NCBI GenBank assembly: GCA_050180895.1
Contig: JBFXDS010000002.1
Location: forward strand, 1 to 64,000
DNA from: JBGPEQ01 sp050180895
GTDB taxonomy: Bacteria; Pseudomonadota; Alphaproteobacteria; Dongiales; Dongiaceae
DNA length: 64,000 nt
Direction: 5' to 3'
This document shows, piece by piece, positions 16,838-25,324 of this stretch (position 1 is its first letter; every line of letters starts with the position of its first letter). The notes below the pieces were generated by a model, which saw nothing but the letters and a program-made list of their open reading frames with translations, did not search any database and was not told the DNA's origin. A program made the translations under genes and the position numbers.

Positions 16838-17533
16838 ATGGAGCGGCGCCACGACACGTTGGACGGCATCGAAATCCTCGGCGGCCTGACCGCCGAGGCG
16901 CGACGGGCGCTCGCCGGCCGGTGCACATGGCGCGACTTCAAGCCGCGCCAGCAGATCGTCGGCCATCAAGAAGACAGCCGGACCGTCTTTTTCCTGAGCG
17001 CCGGCAAGGCGCACGCCACGATCTTCTCGGAGAACGGCAAGCAGGTCACGTTCCGCGACATCAACGCCGGCGAGATGTTCGGCGAATTCGCTGCCATCGA
17101 CGGCAAGCTGCGGTCGGCGACGGTCGAGGCGGTGACTCGCTGCACCGTCGCGACGATGTCGCCGGACCTGTTCTGGGAAGTCTTGCGGACCGAACCGACG
17201 GTGATGGCGGCCGTGCTGAAACGGCTGACGCGGCAGGTGCGCGTCCTCTCCGAGAAGGTCTTCGAATCGGCGACCTTGCCCGTCCGCAAGCGGATCCAGG
17301 CCGAGCTGCTTCGACTGGCCGAGCCCTCGGTGACCGAGGTCGGCAACGCCGTGCTGTTCCCCGCGCCGACGGACGCCGACATCGCCTCGCGGGTCGCCAC
17401 CACGCGCGAGACCGTCAACCGCGAGCTCAGCGAGATGGTGGAGGCGGGCGTGATCGAGAAGCACGGGCGGACGCTCGTCATTCCCAGCATCGAGAAGCTG
17501 CGGCGCTTATCCGCCGAGACGTCGGATAGCTGA
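16838..17533 (+). CDS. Crp/Fnr-family transcription regulator
   Basis: This 231-residue protein has an N-terminal cyclic-nucleotide-binding fold with the phosphate-binding-cassette-like stretch GEMFGEFAAIDGKLRSATVEA (residues ~78-98; the RS-A pattern fits a cAMP-type pocket). The C-terminal winged helix has ASRVATTRETVNRELSEM. It lacks the N-terminal Cys set of FNR, so it is more likely Crp-like. GGGGG lies near 16827. The neighbours (DUF2269 upstream, choline dehydrogenase 65 bases downstream on the same strand) suggest but do not prove that it controls betA. Confidence 0.85.
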   Translation: MERRHDTLDGIEILGGLTAEARRALAGRCTWRDFKPRQQIVGHQEDSRTVFFLSAGKAHATIFSENGKQVTFRDINAGEMFGEFAAIDGKLRSATVEAVTRCTVATMSPDLFWEVLRTEPTVMAAVLKRLTRQVRVLSEKVFESATLPVRKRIQAELLRLAEPSVTEVGNAVLFPAPTDADIASRVATTRETVNRELSEMVEAGVIEKHGRTLVIPSIEKLRRLSAETSDS

Positions 17534-17598
17534 TCCGTCCGGCCTCGCTGGACCTCGGTCGCGTCGTAGGCTAGGAACCTGGCCGCGGGGGCAGGATC

Positions 17599-19272
17599 AT
17601 GGCCGAGACGGCGAGCTACGACTACATCATCATCGGCGCGGGATCGGCGGGTTGCGTGCTGGCCTATCGTCTGGGCCAGCAGGCGGAACACAGGATCCTG
17701 GTCCTCGAAGCCGGCGGCAAGGATCGCTTCTGGAACTGGAAGATCCACATGCCGGCGGCGTTCGCTTATCCGCTCGCCGACGACAAGGTCAACTGGTACT
17801 ACCACACGGAGCCGGAACCCTATCTGGACGGCCGGCGCATGTACTGCCCGCGCGGGCGCGTCATCGGCGGCTCCTCCTCGATTAACGGCATGTGCTACAT
17901 CCGCGGCCATGCACGCGACTATGACCGCTGGGCGCAATCGGGTCTGAGCGGCTGGTCCTATGCCGACATCCTGCCTTACTTCCGTCGAGCGGAAGATCAC
18001 GAGTTCGGCGGCGACGATTATCACGGAAGCGGCGGGCCGCTGCACGTATCGCACGGCAAGACCAGGAATCCGCTCTATGAGGCTTGGCTGGAGGCCGGCA
18101 AGCAGGCCGGCTATCCGCTGACTCCCGACCTGAACGGCTACCAGCAGGAGGGTCTGGGGCCCATGGAGATGACGACCTATCGCGGCCGGCGCTGGAGCGC
18201 GGCCAAGGCCTATCTGCGGCCGGCGACGGCCCGCGGCAATGTCGAGGTGCGTCCGCGTGCGTTGACGCTGCGCGTCCTGTTCGAGGGCAAGCGGGCCGTG
18301 GGCGTGGAGTATGCCCATGGCGGTCGTGTGACCCGCGCGCATGCGACGCGCGAGGTCATCGTCTGCGGCGGCGCCATCAACTCGCCGCAGATTCTCATGC
18401 TCTCCGGCGTCGGCCCGGCCGATCACCTGCGGCAGCACGAGATCGAGGTGCGGCATGACTTGCCGGGCGTCGGCCAGAACCTGCAGGATCACATCGAGAC
18501 CTATGTGCAGCATCGCTGCCTGCAGCCGATCACGCTCTATCCTGTGCTGAAGAACCCGCTGCGTCAGCTTCTGGTCGGCATCGAGTGGACGTTCCTAGGC
18601 ACCGGCATCGGCGCGACCAACCATTTCGAGGCGGGCGGCTTCATCCGCAGCCATGCGGGGGTCGAGCATCCCGACCTGCAATATCACTTCCTGCCGATCG
18701 CCGCTTCCTATGACGGCAGCGCGACCCAGCCGGGCCACGGCTTCCAGGCCCATGTCGGCCCGATGCGGCCGACCAGCCGCGGCGCGGTCACGCTCAAATC
18801 GGCGGACCCCCGGCAGGCGCCGGCGATCCTGTTCAACTACCTGCAGACGGAGCAGGACCGCTACGAATTCCGCACGGGCATCAAGCTGACGCGCGAGATC
18901 TTCGCGCAGCGGGCGTTCGATTCCTATCGCGGGCCGGAACTGGCGCCGGGTCCCGAGGTGAAGACCGACGCGGAGATCGACGCCCATCTGCGGCGCAAGG
19001 CCGAAAGCGCCTATCATCCCTCCTGCACCTGCAAGATGGGGTTGGCGACGGACCCGATGGCCGTGGTCGACGATGCCGGCCGCGTGCATGGCCTCGAGGG
19101 CCTGCGCGTCGTCGACGCCTCGATCATGCCGAACGTCGTCAGCGGCAATCTGAACGCGCCGACCATCATGATGGCGGAGCGGCTGTCCGACGCGATCCTC
19201 GGGAAGCCCTTGCTGCCGCGGTCCGATGCCCGCGTGTATATCGCGCCGGCGTGGGAGACGAGCCAGCGCTGA
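17599..19272 (+). CDS. betA: GMC oxidoreductase, choline dehydrogenase type
   Basis: The 557-residue flavoprotein starts with YDYIIIGAGSAGCVLAYRL (FAD dinucleotide-binding motif). It carries GMC signatures (GRVIGGSSSINGMCYIRGH, near residues 85-105) and the catalytic His at about 473 in SAYHPSCTCKMG. The C-terminal GLRVVDASIMP and GNLNAPTIMMAE are as in BetA. Choline dehydrogenase oxidises choline to betaine aldehyde at the membrane; related GMC alcohol dehydrogenases cannot be excluded. No betB or betI is adjacent. BHMT, two FAD-GcvT enzymes and an MttB-like gene elsewhere in the window fit choline/betaine breakdown. Confidence 0.85.
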   Translation: MAETASYDYIIIGAGSAGCVLAYRLGQQAEHRILVLEAGGKDRFWNWKIHMPAAFAYPLADDKVNWYYHTEPEPYLDGRRMYCPRGRVIGGSSSINGMCYIRGHARDYDRWAQSGLSGWSYADILPYFRRAEDHEFGGDDYHGSGGPLHVSHGKTRNPLYEAWLEAGKQAGYPLTPDLNGYQQEGLGPMEMTTYRGRRWSAAKAYLRPATARGNVEVRPRALTLRVLFEGKRAVGVEYAHGGRVTRAHATREVIVCGGAINSPQILMLSGVGPADHLRQHEIEVRHDLPGVGQNLQDHIETYVQHRCLQPITLYPVLKNPLRQLLVGIEWTFLGTGIGATNHFEAGGFIRSHAGVEHPDLQYHFLPIAASYDGSATQPGHGFQAHVGPMRPTSRGAVTLKSADPRQAPAILFNYLQTEQDRYEFRTGIKLTREIFAQRAFDSYRGPELAPGPEVKTDAEIDAHLRRKAESAYHPSCTCKMGLATDPMAVVDDAGRVHGLEGLRVVDASIMPNVVSGNLNAPTIMMAERLSDAILGKPLLPRSDARVYIAPAWETSQR

Positions 19273-19300
19273 CGCTATTGGGGTACGGCTCGGCGGCCGC

Positions 19301-19999
19301 TCAGTCCTGCGTCGCGAGCTTCTCCAGCAACGTCCGGGCCGCCGCATCGCCGGTGCCGGCGCGCCGCTCGAGCCAGGCAAGGATCGCGGGATTCGGCCTG
19401 TAGCCGGCGCGTTGACGATCGATGTCGATGGCCTGCAGCAGCCGCTCGGCCGCCGACGGGTGGTCCTGTTGCGCGGCCCGCAGGAGCCATGTCTCCGCCT
19501 CGAACGGCGCGCGGGCGAGTTCGGGGAAGAAGCCCAGGAACTGGCCGAGCGCATCCTGCGCCGGGGCGAATCCCTGTTCGGCCGACGCGCGATACCAGCG
19601 GGCCACCTCGGCGAGGTCGGGCGGCGGGGCGCCGAATCGCTGCAGCGACTTCGTGCGCTCGCCCATCCAGAACTGCGCCGTCGCCGAGCCCGCTCGTGCG
19701 GTTTCCGCGAGCCAACGGTCCAGCTCCGGTATCATCGCCGCCGCGGTCCGCGGCTGATTGGCGCTCGCCTCGAAGACCGCCTGCTCGTACACGCCGATAT
19801 AGAGGCGGCGGAACTGACCAAGCGCGTGGCGGTCGCCGCGATCGGAGGCAGCGACAAGCCGCTCGCACATCCGGCGCAGGTCGTCGATCGTCGGCGGCGC
19901 GGCCAAGCTGCTGGCGGGAGGAGCGGAGTCCTCGGCGGCCGGTTTCTGGATCGGCCATGACAAGAGCAGCGGCAAGAGCAGCAAGCAGGCTCGGGTCAC
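19301..19999 (-). CDS. Exported Sel1-like repeat protein
   Basis: The 232-residue protein has a signal peptide (MTRACLLLLPLLLSWPIQKP) and helical repeats of the Sel1/TPR type: GSATAQFWMGERTKSL, VARWYRASAEQGFAPAQDALGQFLG and AETWLLRAAQQDHPSAAERLLQ. Such proteins are periplasmic scaffolds for protein-protein contacts. No enzyme motif is visible. It is convergent with betA (28 bases) and 35 bases downstream of the GST gene on the same strand, so it may be co-transcribed with it. Confidence 0.75.
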   Translation of the reverse strand: MTRACLLLLPLLLSWPIQKPAAEDSAPPASSLAAPPTIDDLRRMCERLVAASDRGDRHALGQFRRLYIGVYEQAVFEASANQPRTAAAMIPELDRWLAETARAGSATAQFWMGERTKSLQRFGAPPPDLAEVARWYRASAEQGFAPAQDALGQFLGFFPELARAPFEAETWLLRAAQQDHPSAAERLLQAIDIDRQRAGYRPNPAILAWLERRAGTGDAAARTLLEKLATQD

Positions 20000-20034
20000 G
20001 CTCCGCCTCGGGTCTGCCGGCGGTCGGCGCGCGG

Positions 20035-20649
20035 CTACGCCGGCACGTTCATGCCGCGCTGCACCGCCGGCCGCGCCGCCATGGTCAGGATCCAGCGCAT
20101 CAGGTGGCGGAGCTCACCATTCTGCTCGATCAGCTCGCGTCGGAACGCGACGGTCGGGTAGAGCGCGATGTCGGCGATGGAGAACTCGCCGGCCAGGAAT
20201 TCGGCCTCGCTCAGCCGCCGGTCGACGTTGCGGAGGTTGCCGATCAGGCGCTGCTCGAACAGCTTGCGGGTCGAGGTCGTGATCTCCGGGATCGTGCCGA
20301 CGAGGAAGAGGATGGCGCTCGACGGCACCACGTCGCTCATGGCCTGCAGGAACCACTGTTGCGCCAGGGCGCGTTTCAACGGGTCGCGCGGCAGGAGCTT
20401 GTTGGTCTTCTCGGACAGGTAGAGGATGATCGCGCCGGACTGGGCGAGGACGGTCGGCTTGGCGCCCGGCCGTCCGGGATCGACGATGGCCGGAATCTGG
20501 CCCGACGGATTGATCTTCAGGAAATTGGGGGTCTTCTGCTCGACCCGTTCGAGATCGATCTTGATCGCCTTGTAGGGCAATCCGCATTCCTCCAGCATGA
20601 CCGAGGCGCGCTGGCCGTTGCTGGTAGCGTAAGTATAGAGTTCAATCAT
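20035..20649 (-). CDS. Glutathione S-transferase family protein (YfcG/GstB-like)
   Basis: The 204-residue protein has an N-terminal thioredoxin-like domain (MIELYTYATSNGQRASVMLEE, residues 1-21; cis-Pro in INPSGQIPAIVD; LAQSGAIILYLSE for the gamma-glutamyl contact) and the all-helical GST C-domain. The active-site region has TSNGQ, like the Ser/Asn-type disulfide-bond oxidoreductases YfcG/YghU, not a Cys type. Likely role: glutathione-dependent redox or detoxification chemistry in the cytosol. Confidence 0.88.
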   Translation of the reverse strand: MIELYTYATSNGQRASVMLEECGLPYKAIKIDLERVEQKTPNFLKINPSGQIPAIVDPGRPGAKPTVLAQSGAIILYLSEKTNKLLPRDPLKRALAQQWFLQAMSDVVPSSAILFLVGTIPEITTSTRKLFEQRLIGNLRNVDRRLSEAEFLAGEFSIADIALYPTVAFRRELIEQNGELRHLMRWILTMAARPAVQRGMNVPA

Positions 20650-20747
20650 GCGTCTGCTCCCGTGCGCACCATCATTCGAGGGCGAATATGACTTTTAGCG
20701 GGTCGTTGCCGCGGCTGCCAGCGGCGTCCGCCGTCCGGCGGGCGCGA

Positions 20748-21185
20748 TCAGGCGATCGCCGTGGGCGGCGTGCCGCTGACGAACACCAGGTGGAGCGGCG
20801 TGCCGTCATGCGCCGCCTCCTCGGCGGCGGCGAGCCAGACCTCCAGCAACTGGCCCGTCCAGGGCAGGCCCGTCCGCCAGAGCCAGTCGGCGGCGTGTAC
20901 GAACAGCACGTGGCCTTCGGCCGGGACGCGATCAGTCAGGTCGCGCAGGCAGTCGATGACGGCATCCCAGTTCATGCCGAAATAGTCCGGGAAGCGCAGG
21001 GCCGCGGCGATGGCGCGCAGGAGGTCGTCCTTGCTGCGCACGGAGTCGGCATTGAGGTCGAAGACCGCCACGCCAGCCTCCTCCAGCGAGGTCCGCAGCC
21101 GTGCGGTGACCTCGGCGGCGGCGGCGAAGTGTACGCAGCACCAGGTGACGCGGGTCAAGTCGTCGGGACGGAGCATGCGGGTCAC
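20748..21185 (-). CDS. Barstar-family ribonuclease inhibitor
   Basis: The 145-residue protein shows the barstar fold pattern: VFDLNADSVRSKDDLLRAIAAAL, then FPDYFGMNWDAVIDCLRDL, the typical inhibitor helix with WDA and Asp near 83. It begins with GTG overlapping the stop of the secreted RNase gene (GTGA, 21182-21185); an ATG three codons later is an alternative. Co-translation with a barnase-type RNase strongly suggests it protects the cytosol from that enzyme. The N-terminal extension (RVTWCCVHFAAAAEV) is longer than in Bacillus barstar. Confidence 0.88.
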   Translation of the reverse strand: MTRMLRPDDLTRVTWCCVHFAAAAEVTARLRTSLEEAGVAVFDLNADSVRSKDDLLRAIAAALRFPDYFGMNWDAVIDCLRDLTDRVPAEGHVLFVHAADWLWRTGLPWTGQLLEVWLAAAEEAAHDGTPLHLVFVSGTPPTAIA

Positions 21186-21580
21186 TCGAGCCGGATGAAG
21201 GACTGGTAGTGATCGCGCGTGTAGTAGAGCTCGCCGTTGCGGCCGGCGACGATCCGCCGCGCGCCCCGGTCGGGCGAGCCCGGAGTCTCCACGGTGTATT
21301 CGCGGTAATAGCCGGGGCCGTTCGGCGGCAACCGGCCTTCGCGGTTGAAGAACTCGCTGCCGTCCTTGGCATGGGGAAAGGGGCCGTCGGCCTCGATCAG
21401 CGCGATGACGGCCTGGATCGCGCGCTGCTCCTCGTCCGCCTGCCGCAGATCGGCCGTCGTCGCGTTGCCGCCGGCGGGCGACAGCCCGGCCGGCAGCCAG
21501 GCCTGGCCGATCGCCAGGGCGACCAGGGCGACGATGGCCCAGCCGATGAGCGTGGCCTTCCGGTATGTCTGTCTGTTCAT
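21182..21580 (-). CDS. Barnase-family (N1/T1/U2) guanyl-type ribonuclease, membrane/secreted
   Basis: The 132-residue protein has an N-terminal hydrophobic helix (residues ~10-30) serving as signal or anchor, then a linker and the RNase domain. FFNREGRLPP, YYREYTVETPG (Glu94, general base), GARRIV (Arg108/109) and YYTRDHYQSF (His124, general acid) match the barnase catalytic set. The domain appears complete. It is first in a two-gene unit with barstar, overlapping by four bases. Known pairs act as secreted RNase plus immunity. Use in competition or nutrient scavenging is an inference. Confidence 0.87.
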   Translation of the reverse strand: MNRQTYRKATLIGWAIVALVALAIGQAWLPAGLSPAGGNATTADLRQADEEQRAIQAVIALIEADGPFPHAKDGSEFFNREGRLPPNGPGYYREYTVETPGSPDRGARRIVAGRNGELYYTRDHYQSFIRLE

Positions 21581-21657
21581 GGCGGCGGTCGGCGTCAGGG
21601 CGCGGACGCTAGCACGGACCGTCGCCGCGCAGTAGTGCCGGTCGAGGACGCCGACCC

Positions 21658-22362
21658 GTGAGCACCGGCATCGGCGGCGTGCTGTTCGACAAGGACGGCA
21701 CCCTCATCGACTTCCGCGCCACCTGGCTGCCGGCGTACGAGGCGGTCGTCCGCGACCTGTTCGGCGCCGACCCGGGCGCCGCCGAGAGGCTGTTGCGGGC
21801 GGGCGGCTATGACCGCGCGACCGGTCACGTCGATCCGACCTCGGTCCTGGCCGCGGGCACGAACGGCGAAATCGCCGCGCTGTGGGCCGGGATGGTCGGG
21901 CGAACGGATGTGGCGCGGCTGGCCGACGAGGTGAACCGCCTGTTCATGCGGCATGCGCAGACCTCGCTGGTGCCGGTGACGGACCTGCCGGCGCTGTTCG
22001 GCCGGCTGCGGCGGCGGGGCCTGCGGCTCGGCGTGGCGACCAACGACAGCGAGCGCGGGCTGCTGGCGCAGGTGGAGCGGCTCGCCATCGGCGGACTGCT
22101 CGACTTCCGCTGCGGCTATGACAGCGGCCACGGCGCCAAGCCCGGCCCCGGCATGGTCGAGGCCTTCGCCCGCCATCTCGGCCTGCCGACCGCGGCCATC
22201 GCCGTGGTCGGCGACAGCCTGCACGACCTGGAGATGGCGCGCGCCGCCGGCGCCGGCCTGGCCGTCGGCGTGCTCACCGGCGCCAGCCCGCGGGAGATCC
22301 TGGCGCCGCGTGCCGACCACGTGATCGCCAGCATCGTCGAGCTCGAGGCCATCCTCAGATAG
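21658..22362 (+). CDS. HAD-family phosphatase (phosphoglycolate phosphatase-like)
   Basis: The 234-residue HAD hydrolase has motif I LFDKDGTLIDF (Asp11, Asp13), motif II VATND, a Lys in GAKPGPGMVE and motif IV VVGDSLHDLEMARAAG. The helical cap between I and II is C1 type, as in Gph. The start is GTG 21658 with no clear ribosome site. The substrate may be phosphoglycolate or another small phosphate. It is divergent from the RNase-barstar unit and convergent with the ParA gene. Confidence 0.85.
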   Translation: MSTGIGGVLFDKDGTLIDFRATWLPAYEAVVRDLFGADPGAAERLLRAGGYDRATGHVDPTSVLAAGTNGEIAALWAGMVGRTDVARLADEVNRLFMRHAQTSLVPVTDLPALFGRLRRRGLRLGVATNDSERGLLAQVERLAIGGLLDFRCGYDSGHGAKPGPGMVEAFARHLGLPTAAIAVVGDSLHDLEMARAAGAGLAVGVLTGASPREILAPRADHVIASIVELEAILR

Positions 22363-22380
22363 GAATGCGTTCCGGACAGG

Positions 22381-23025
22381 TCAACGGTCGAGGCGCGACC
22401 AGATGTCCTTGGCGAGCGCGGTGATCTCGTCGCTGGCGGTGCTGGCAGGGCGGGTCTCGAGGACGCTGAGGCCGCTGGCCATGGAGTCGGCGAAGGCGAC
22501 CCGGTTGCCGATCGTCTTCTTGCTGACGCGCACCTGATATTCGCCGAGGCGCGTGATCATCGTCGCCGTGAGCAGGGCGCGGGCGGGCACGCGGTTGAGC
22601 ACCAGCAGGACCGGCGTCTTCTCCCTGGCGGCCAGCTCCAGGGTCGGGCGCGTCGCCCACAGGTCGAGCGGGCTCGGCTGCACGGGGACCAGCACCAGAT
22701 CGGCGGCGCGCATGGCGGCGCGCGCCTCGCTCTCGGCGTGCGGCGGGCAGTCGATGATGACGATGTCGTGGCCGGCGGCGGCGCGGTCGACCTCGGTCGC
22801 CGTGCGCCAGCCGCCGATGGCGGCGACGTCGAGGTGGTTGCCGATCTCGGCGCCGAGGGTCTTCCGGCGCGCGGCGTACCAAGCGGCGAGGCTGCCCTGC
22901 GGATCGGTGTCGAGCAGCTGGACGCGGCGTCCGGCGCGGCTCCAGGCGACCGCCAGCTGGGCCGCCAGCGTCGTCTTGCCGGCGCCGCCCTTCTGCTGGG
23001 CGATGGTGAAGATCCTGGCAGCCAC
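22381..23025 (-). CDS. ParA/MinD-type ATPase (orphan)
   Basis: The 214-residue P-loop ATPase has the deviant Walker A KGGAGKTTLA (Lys12 and Lys17), switch I-like DTDPQGSLAAW and Walker B IVIIDCPP. There is no adjacent parB or partner, so this is an orphan ParA of the type used to position cargo or to act in plasmid-like partition. Two further ParA genes lie at the right end of the window and share the DxDPQGSLADW-type motif. It is downstream of BHMT on the same strand (50 bases). Confidence 0.9.
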   Translation of the reverse strand: MAARIFTIAQQKGGAGKTTLAAQLAVAWSRAGRRVQLLDTDPQGSLAAWYAARRKTLGAEIGNHLDVAAIGGWRTATEVDRAAAGHDIVIIDCPPHAESEARAAMRAADLVLVPVQPSPLDLWATRPTLELAAREKTPVLLVLNRVPARALLTATMITRLGEYQVRVSKKTIGNRVAFADSMASGLSVLETRPASTASDEITALAKDIWSRLDR

Positions 23026-23075
23026 GGCGCGGGATTCTATCGCCGATTCGGCCGCCGCGGTATCGATTCCGGCGG

Positions 23076-24161
23076 TCAGGCCTCCGGCGTCGGCCGCTCG
23101 CCCTCGCCGCGCCGACGCGAGCGGCGGCGGCCGGCGCCGGCATCGGCCGCGGCGCCGTGGCCGCAGAGCTGGTGCTCGGCGCCGGCCGAGATCTTGCCGA
23201 GCTGCGCGGTGATGGCCTCGAGGCTCGGCTTCTCCTGTGGCTGATAGCCGTCGAGGGCGGCGCGGATGGCGGCGAGATGGCCCGGCGTGGTGCCGCAGCA
23301 GCCGCCGATGATGCGGGCGCCGCAGTCGCGCGCGAGGCGGGCGTAGATCGCCATCTGCTCGGGCGTGCCGTCATACTGGATCTTGCCGTCGACGAAATGC
23401 GGCACGCCGCAGTTGCCCTTGGCGACGACGACGTCGCCGGGGCCGAACATCGGCGCCATGCTGGCGAGCGTGGCGACCAGCTCGGCCGGGCCGACGCCGC
23501 AGTTGGCGCCGTAGGCGAGCGGGCGCGGCTGCAGCTGCTCGCGGCAGAGGATGGCGACCTCGGCCGGCGTGACCCCCATCATGGTGCGGCCGTTGGTGTC
23601 GAAGGTGAGGGTGCAGACCACGGGCAGGCCGGTCTCGCCGGCGCCCTGCACGGCCGCTGTCAGCTCGTCCTTCGAGGACATGGTCTCGATCCAGACGACG
23701 TCGGCGCCGCCCTTGGCCAGGGCGCGGGCCTGCTCGGCGAAGGCGGCGGCACCCTCGGCGATGGTGAGGGGGCCGAGCGGCTCGAACAACTCGCCGGTCG
23801 GGCCGATGTCGCCGGCGACGACGATCTCGCGGCCGAGGCGCGCCCCTTCCGCGTCGGCGACGCGGCGGGCGATGCGGGCGGCCAGCTCGTTCAGCTCGGC
23901 GACGCGGTTCTCGGCCTTGTGCAGCTTCAGGCGGTAGCGCGAGCCGCCGAAGCTGTTGCTGAGGATGATGTCGGCGCCGGCCGCGATCATGCCGCGATGC
24001 AGCGACTCGATGCGGTCGACATGCTCGACGTTCCACAGCTCCGGCGCATCGCCGGAGAGCAGGCCCATGTCGAACAGGTTGGTGCCGGTGGCGCCGTCGG
24101 CCAGCAGGAAGGGGCGTTCGGCGAGCAGCCGCGCGAGGCGGTTCGATTCCGGTGCGGTCAT
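23076..24161 (-). CDS. bmt: Betaine-homocysteine S-methyltransferase
   Basis: The 361-residue Pfam S-methyl_trans (homocysteine-binding) barrel starts LLADGATGTNLFDMGL and has NSFGGSRYRL. Zinc ligands are visible: Cys221 in YGANCGVG and the Cys288-Cys289 pair in GGCCGTTPGH. The likely reaction is methyl transfer from betaine (or S-methylmethionine/dimethylsulfoniopropionate) to homocysteine. The tail (from ~335) is Arg/Ala-rich and family-atypical. I use ATG 24161, since the upstream extension would add RVAGMTAP-type sequence with no support. An AT-rich stretch at 24225-24280, containing TTACGTAA (24250-24257), may hold its promoter. Confidence 0.85.
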   Translation of the reverse strand: MTAPESNRLARLLAERPFLLADGATGTNLFDMGLLSGDAPELWNVEHVDRIESLHRGMIAAGADIILSNSFGGSRYRLKLHKAENRVAELNELAARIARRVADAEGARLGREIVVAGDIGPTGELFEPLGPLTIAEGAAAFAEQARALAKGGADVVWIETMSSKDELTAAVQGAGETGLPVVCTLTFDTNGRTMMGVTPAEVAILCREQLQPRPLAYGANCGVGPAELVATLASMAPMFGPGDVVVAKGNCGVPHFVDGKIQYDGTPEQMAIYARLARDCGARIIGGCCGTTPGHLAAIRAALDGYQPQEKPSLEAITAQLGKISAGAEHQLCGHGAAADAGAGRRRSRRRGEGERPTPEA

Positions 24162-24444
24162 GCCGGCCACCCTAGGCCGATGCGGGAGCCGGGGCAAGCA
24201 GGGCAGGGAAGGTCGACTCGCAAAACGCGAAATTCAACCGTATCGTAAATTACGTAAAATCTCTTCAGAAAGCTAACCGGACCTCGGCGGCCTGCGGCGG
24301 CAGTCGCCATAGTGTTGTTCCCGAAGCCGTCAGAAAAGCTCCCGCCCACAATCTCCAAGACCATTTTGCGTTGACATCCGTACGTAGCATACGATATGTT
24401 CGAAGAACGTTCAAGCAATTTCTTGCCGCCTCAGGGAGGACGAT

Positions 24445-24978
24445 ATGACGAAGACGGAACTCGCCGCGCTGGCCGCCTTGGCGGACGCGGTGCCGGCACC
24501 GGCCGCAGACCCGGGACCGAAAATGCTGCAGATCCAGGAGACGTTCGATCCGTTGGCGCTGTCGGGGACGGCCAATGCCCGGTTCGCGGAGCGGCTGGCG
24601 CATCAGGTCGTGGACTGCCAGGTGGTGCCGCGCGGGGCCGACGACCAGGCGCATGCGGACCTGGCGGACTCCGCCATCGCCACGCTCAAGGAACTGGCGC
24701 CGGCGGGCGCCGTCGAGGGCCTGCTGGCGGCGCAGATGGTGGCGGCGCACAACGCCAGCCTCGACCTGCTGCGCCGCGCCATGGTCGCGTCCCAGACTCC
24801 GCGTGTCGTCGAGGAGAGCACGCGCCAGTACGCGCGCCTGTCGGAGGTGTTCCTCAAGCAGCTCGACCGCTTCCAGCGGCAGCGCGGCCGGCAGCGGCAG
24901 ACCATCCGCATCGAGCATGTGCGGGTGGTGGAGGACGGCAAGGTGACGGTGCGCCAGGAGGAGGAGCGGGTGCAGTGA
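24445..24978 (+). CDS. Conserved small alphaproteobacterial protein (pair with HGG protein)
   Basis: The 177-residue, mostly helical soluble protein has an Ala-rich N-terminus, a central AAQMVAAHNASLDLLRRAM segment and a basic tail RQRGRQRQTIRIEHVRVVEDG. I recognise the pattern (AAHNAxxxxxRRA..., LNRxRGKGxQKVxVEHVxV) from alphaproteobacterial proteins of unknown function found beside HGGxxGAPxGN proteins. It has a clear AGGGAGG ribosome site before ATG 24445. The stop overlaps the GTG of the next gene. No function is known; phage or mobile-element association is an inference. Confidence 0.65.
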   Translation: MTKTELAALAALADAVPAPAADPGPKMLQIQETFDPLALSGTANARFAERLAHQVVDCQVVPRGADDQAHADLADSAIATLKELAPAGAVEGLLAAQMVAAHNASLDLLRRAMVASQTPRVVEESTRQYARLSEVFLKQLDRFQRQRGRQRQTIRIEHVRVVEDGKVTVRQEEERVQ

Positions 24979-25226
24979 CGGGAGCGGACGGCGCGGCCGC
25001 CGACGTGCCCTGCTGCGGCGCCCGGCTGAAGACCGGCGGCCATTGCGCGCTCGCGCCGGCCGCCGGCAAGCGGCGCTGCTTCCAGCATGGCGGCCGCGCC
25101 ACGGGCGCGCCCAAGGGCAACCGCCACAACTGGCGGGATGGATTCTATGCGCGCGCGGCGATGGCGGAGCGGCGGCGGATCAACGGGTTCATCCGGGCGT
25201 GCCTGAAGACGCTGCGGGAGATCTAG
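24975..25226 (+). CDS. HGGxxTGAPKGN small Cys-containing protein
   Basis: The 83-residue protein carries CCGARLKTGGHCALAPAAGK, then RRCFQHGGRATGAPKGNRHN, a motif of the HGG-type family with four or five Cys/His residues that could form a small zinc site. The C-terminal helix is basic. The start is a GTG overlapping the previous stop (GTGA, 24975-24978). It is a distant relative of the HGGxSTG protein at 3512. The gene pair is conserved as a unit in my memory of alphaproteobacterial genomes, function unknown. Confidence 0.65.
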   Translation: MTGADGAAADVPCCGARLKTGGHCALAPAAGKRRCFQHGGRATGAPKGNRHNWRDGFYARAAMAERRRINGFIRACLKTLREI

Positions 25227-25324
25227 TTGGTCAGGAACATGCGTCTACCTGTCTCGGGGTAACCCGCGGGCGCCACGATCGGTTCACTTTACCGTAGGTA
25301 AGCAGTTATACGCTGTGCAAGAGG

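Noticed and set aside
24162..24444. SAM or SAH riboswitch before BHMT
   Set aside because: The AT-rich stretch does not show the conserved cores of the SAM-II or SAH elements that I know.
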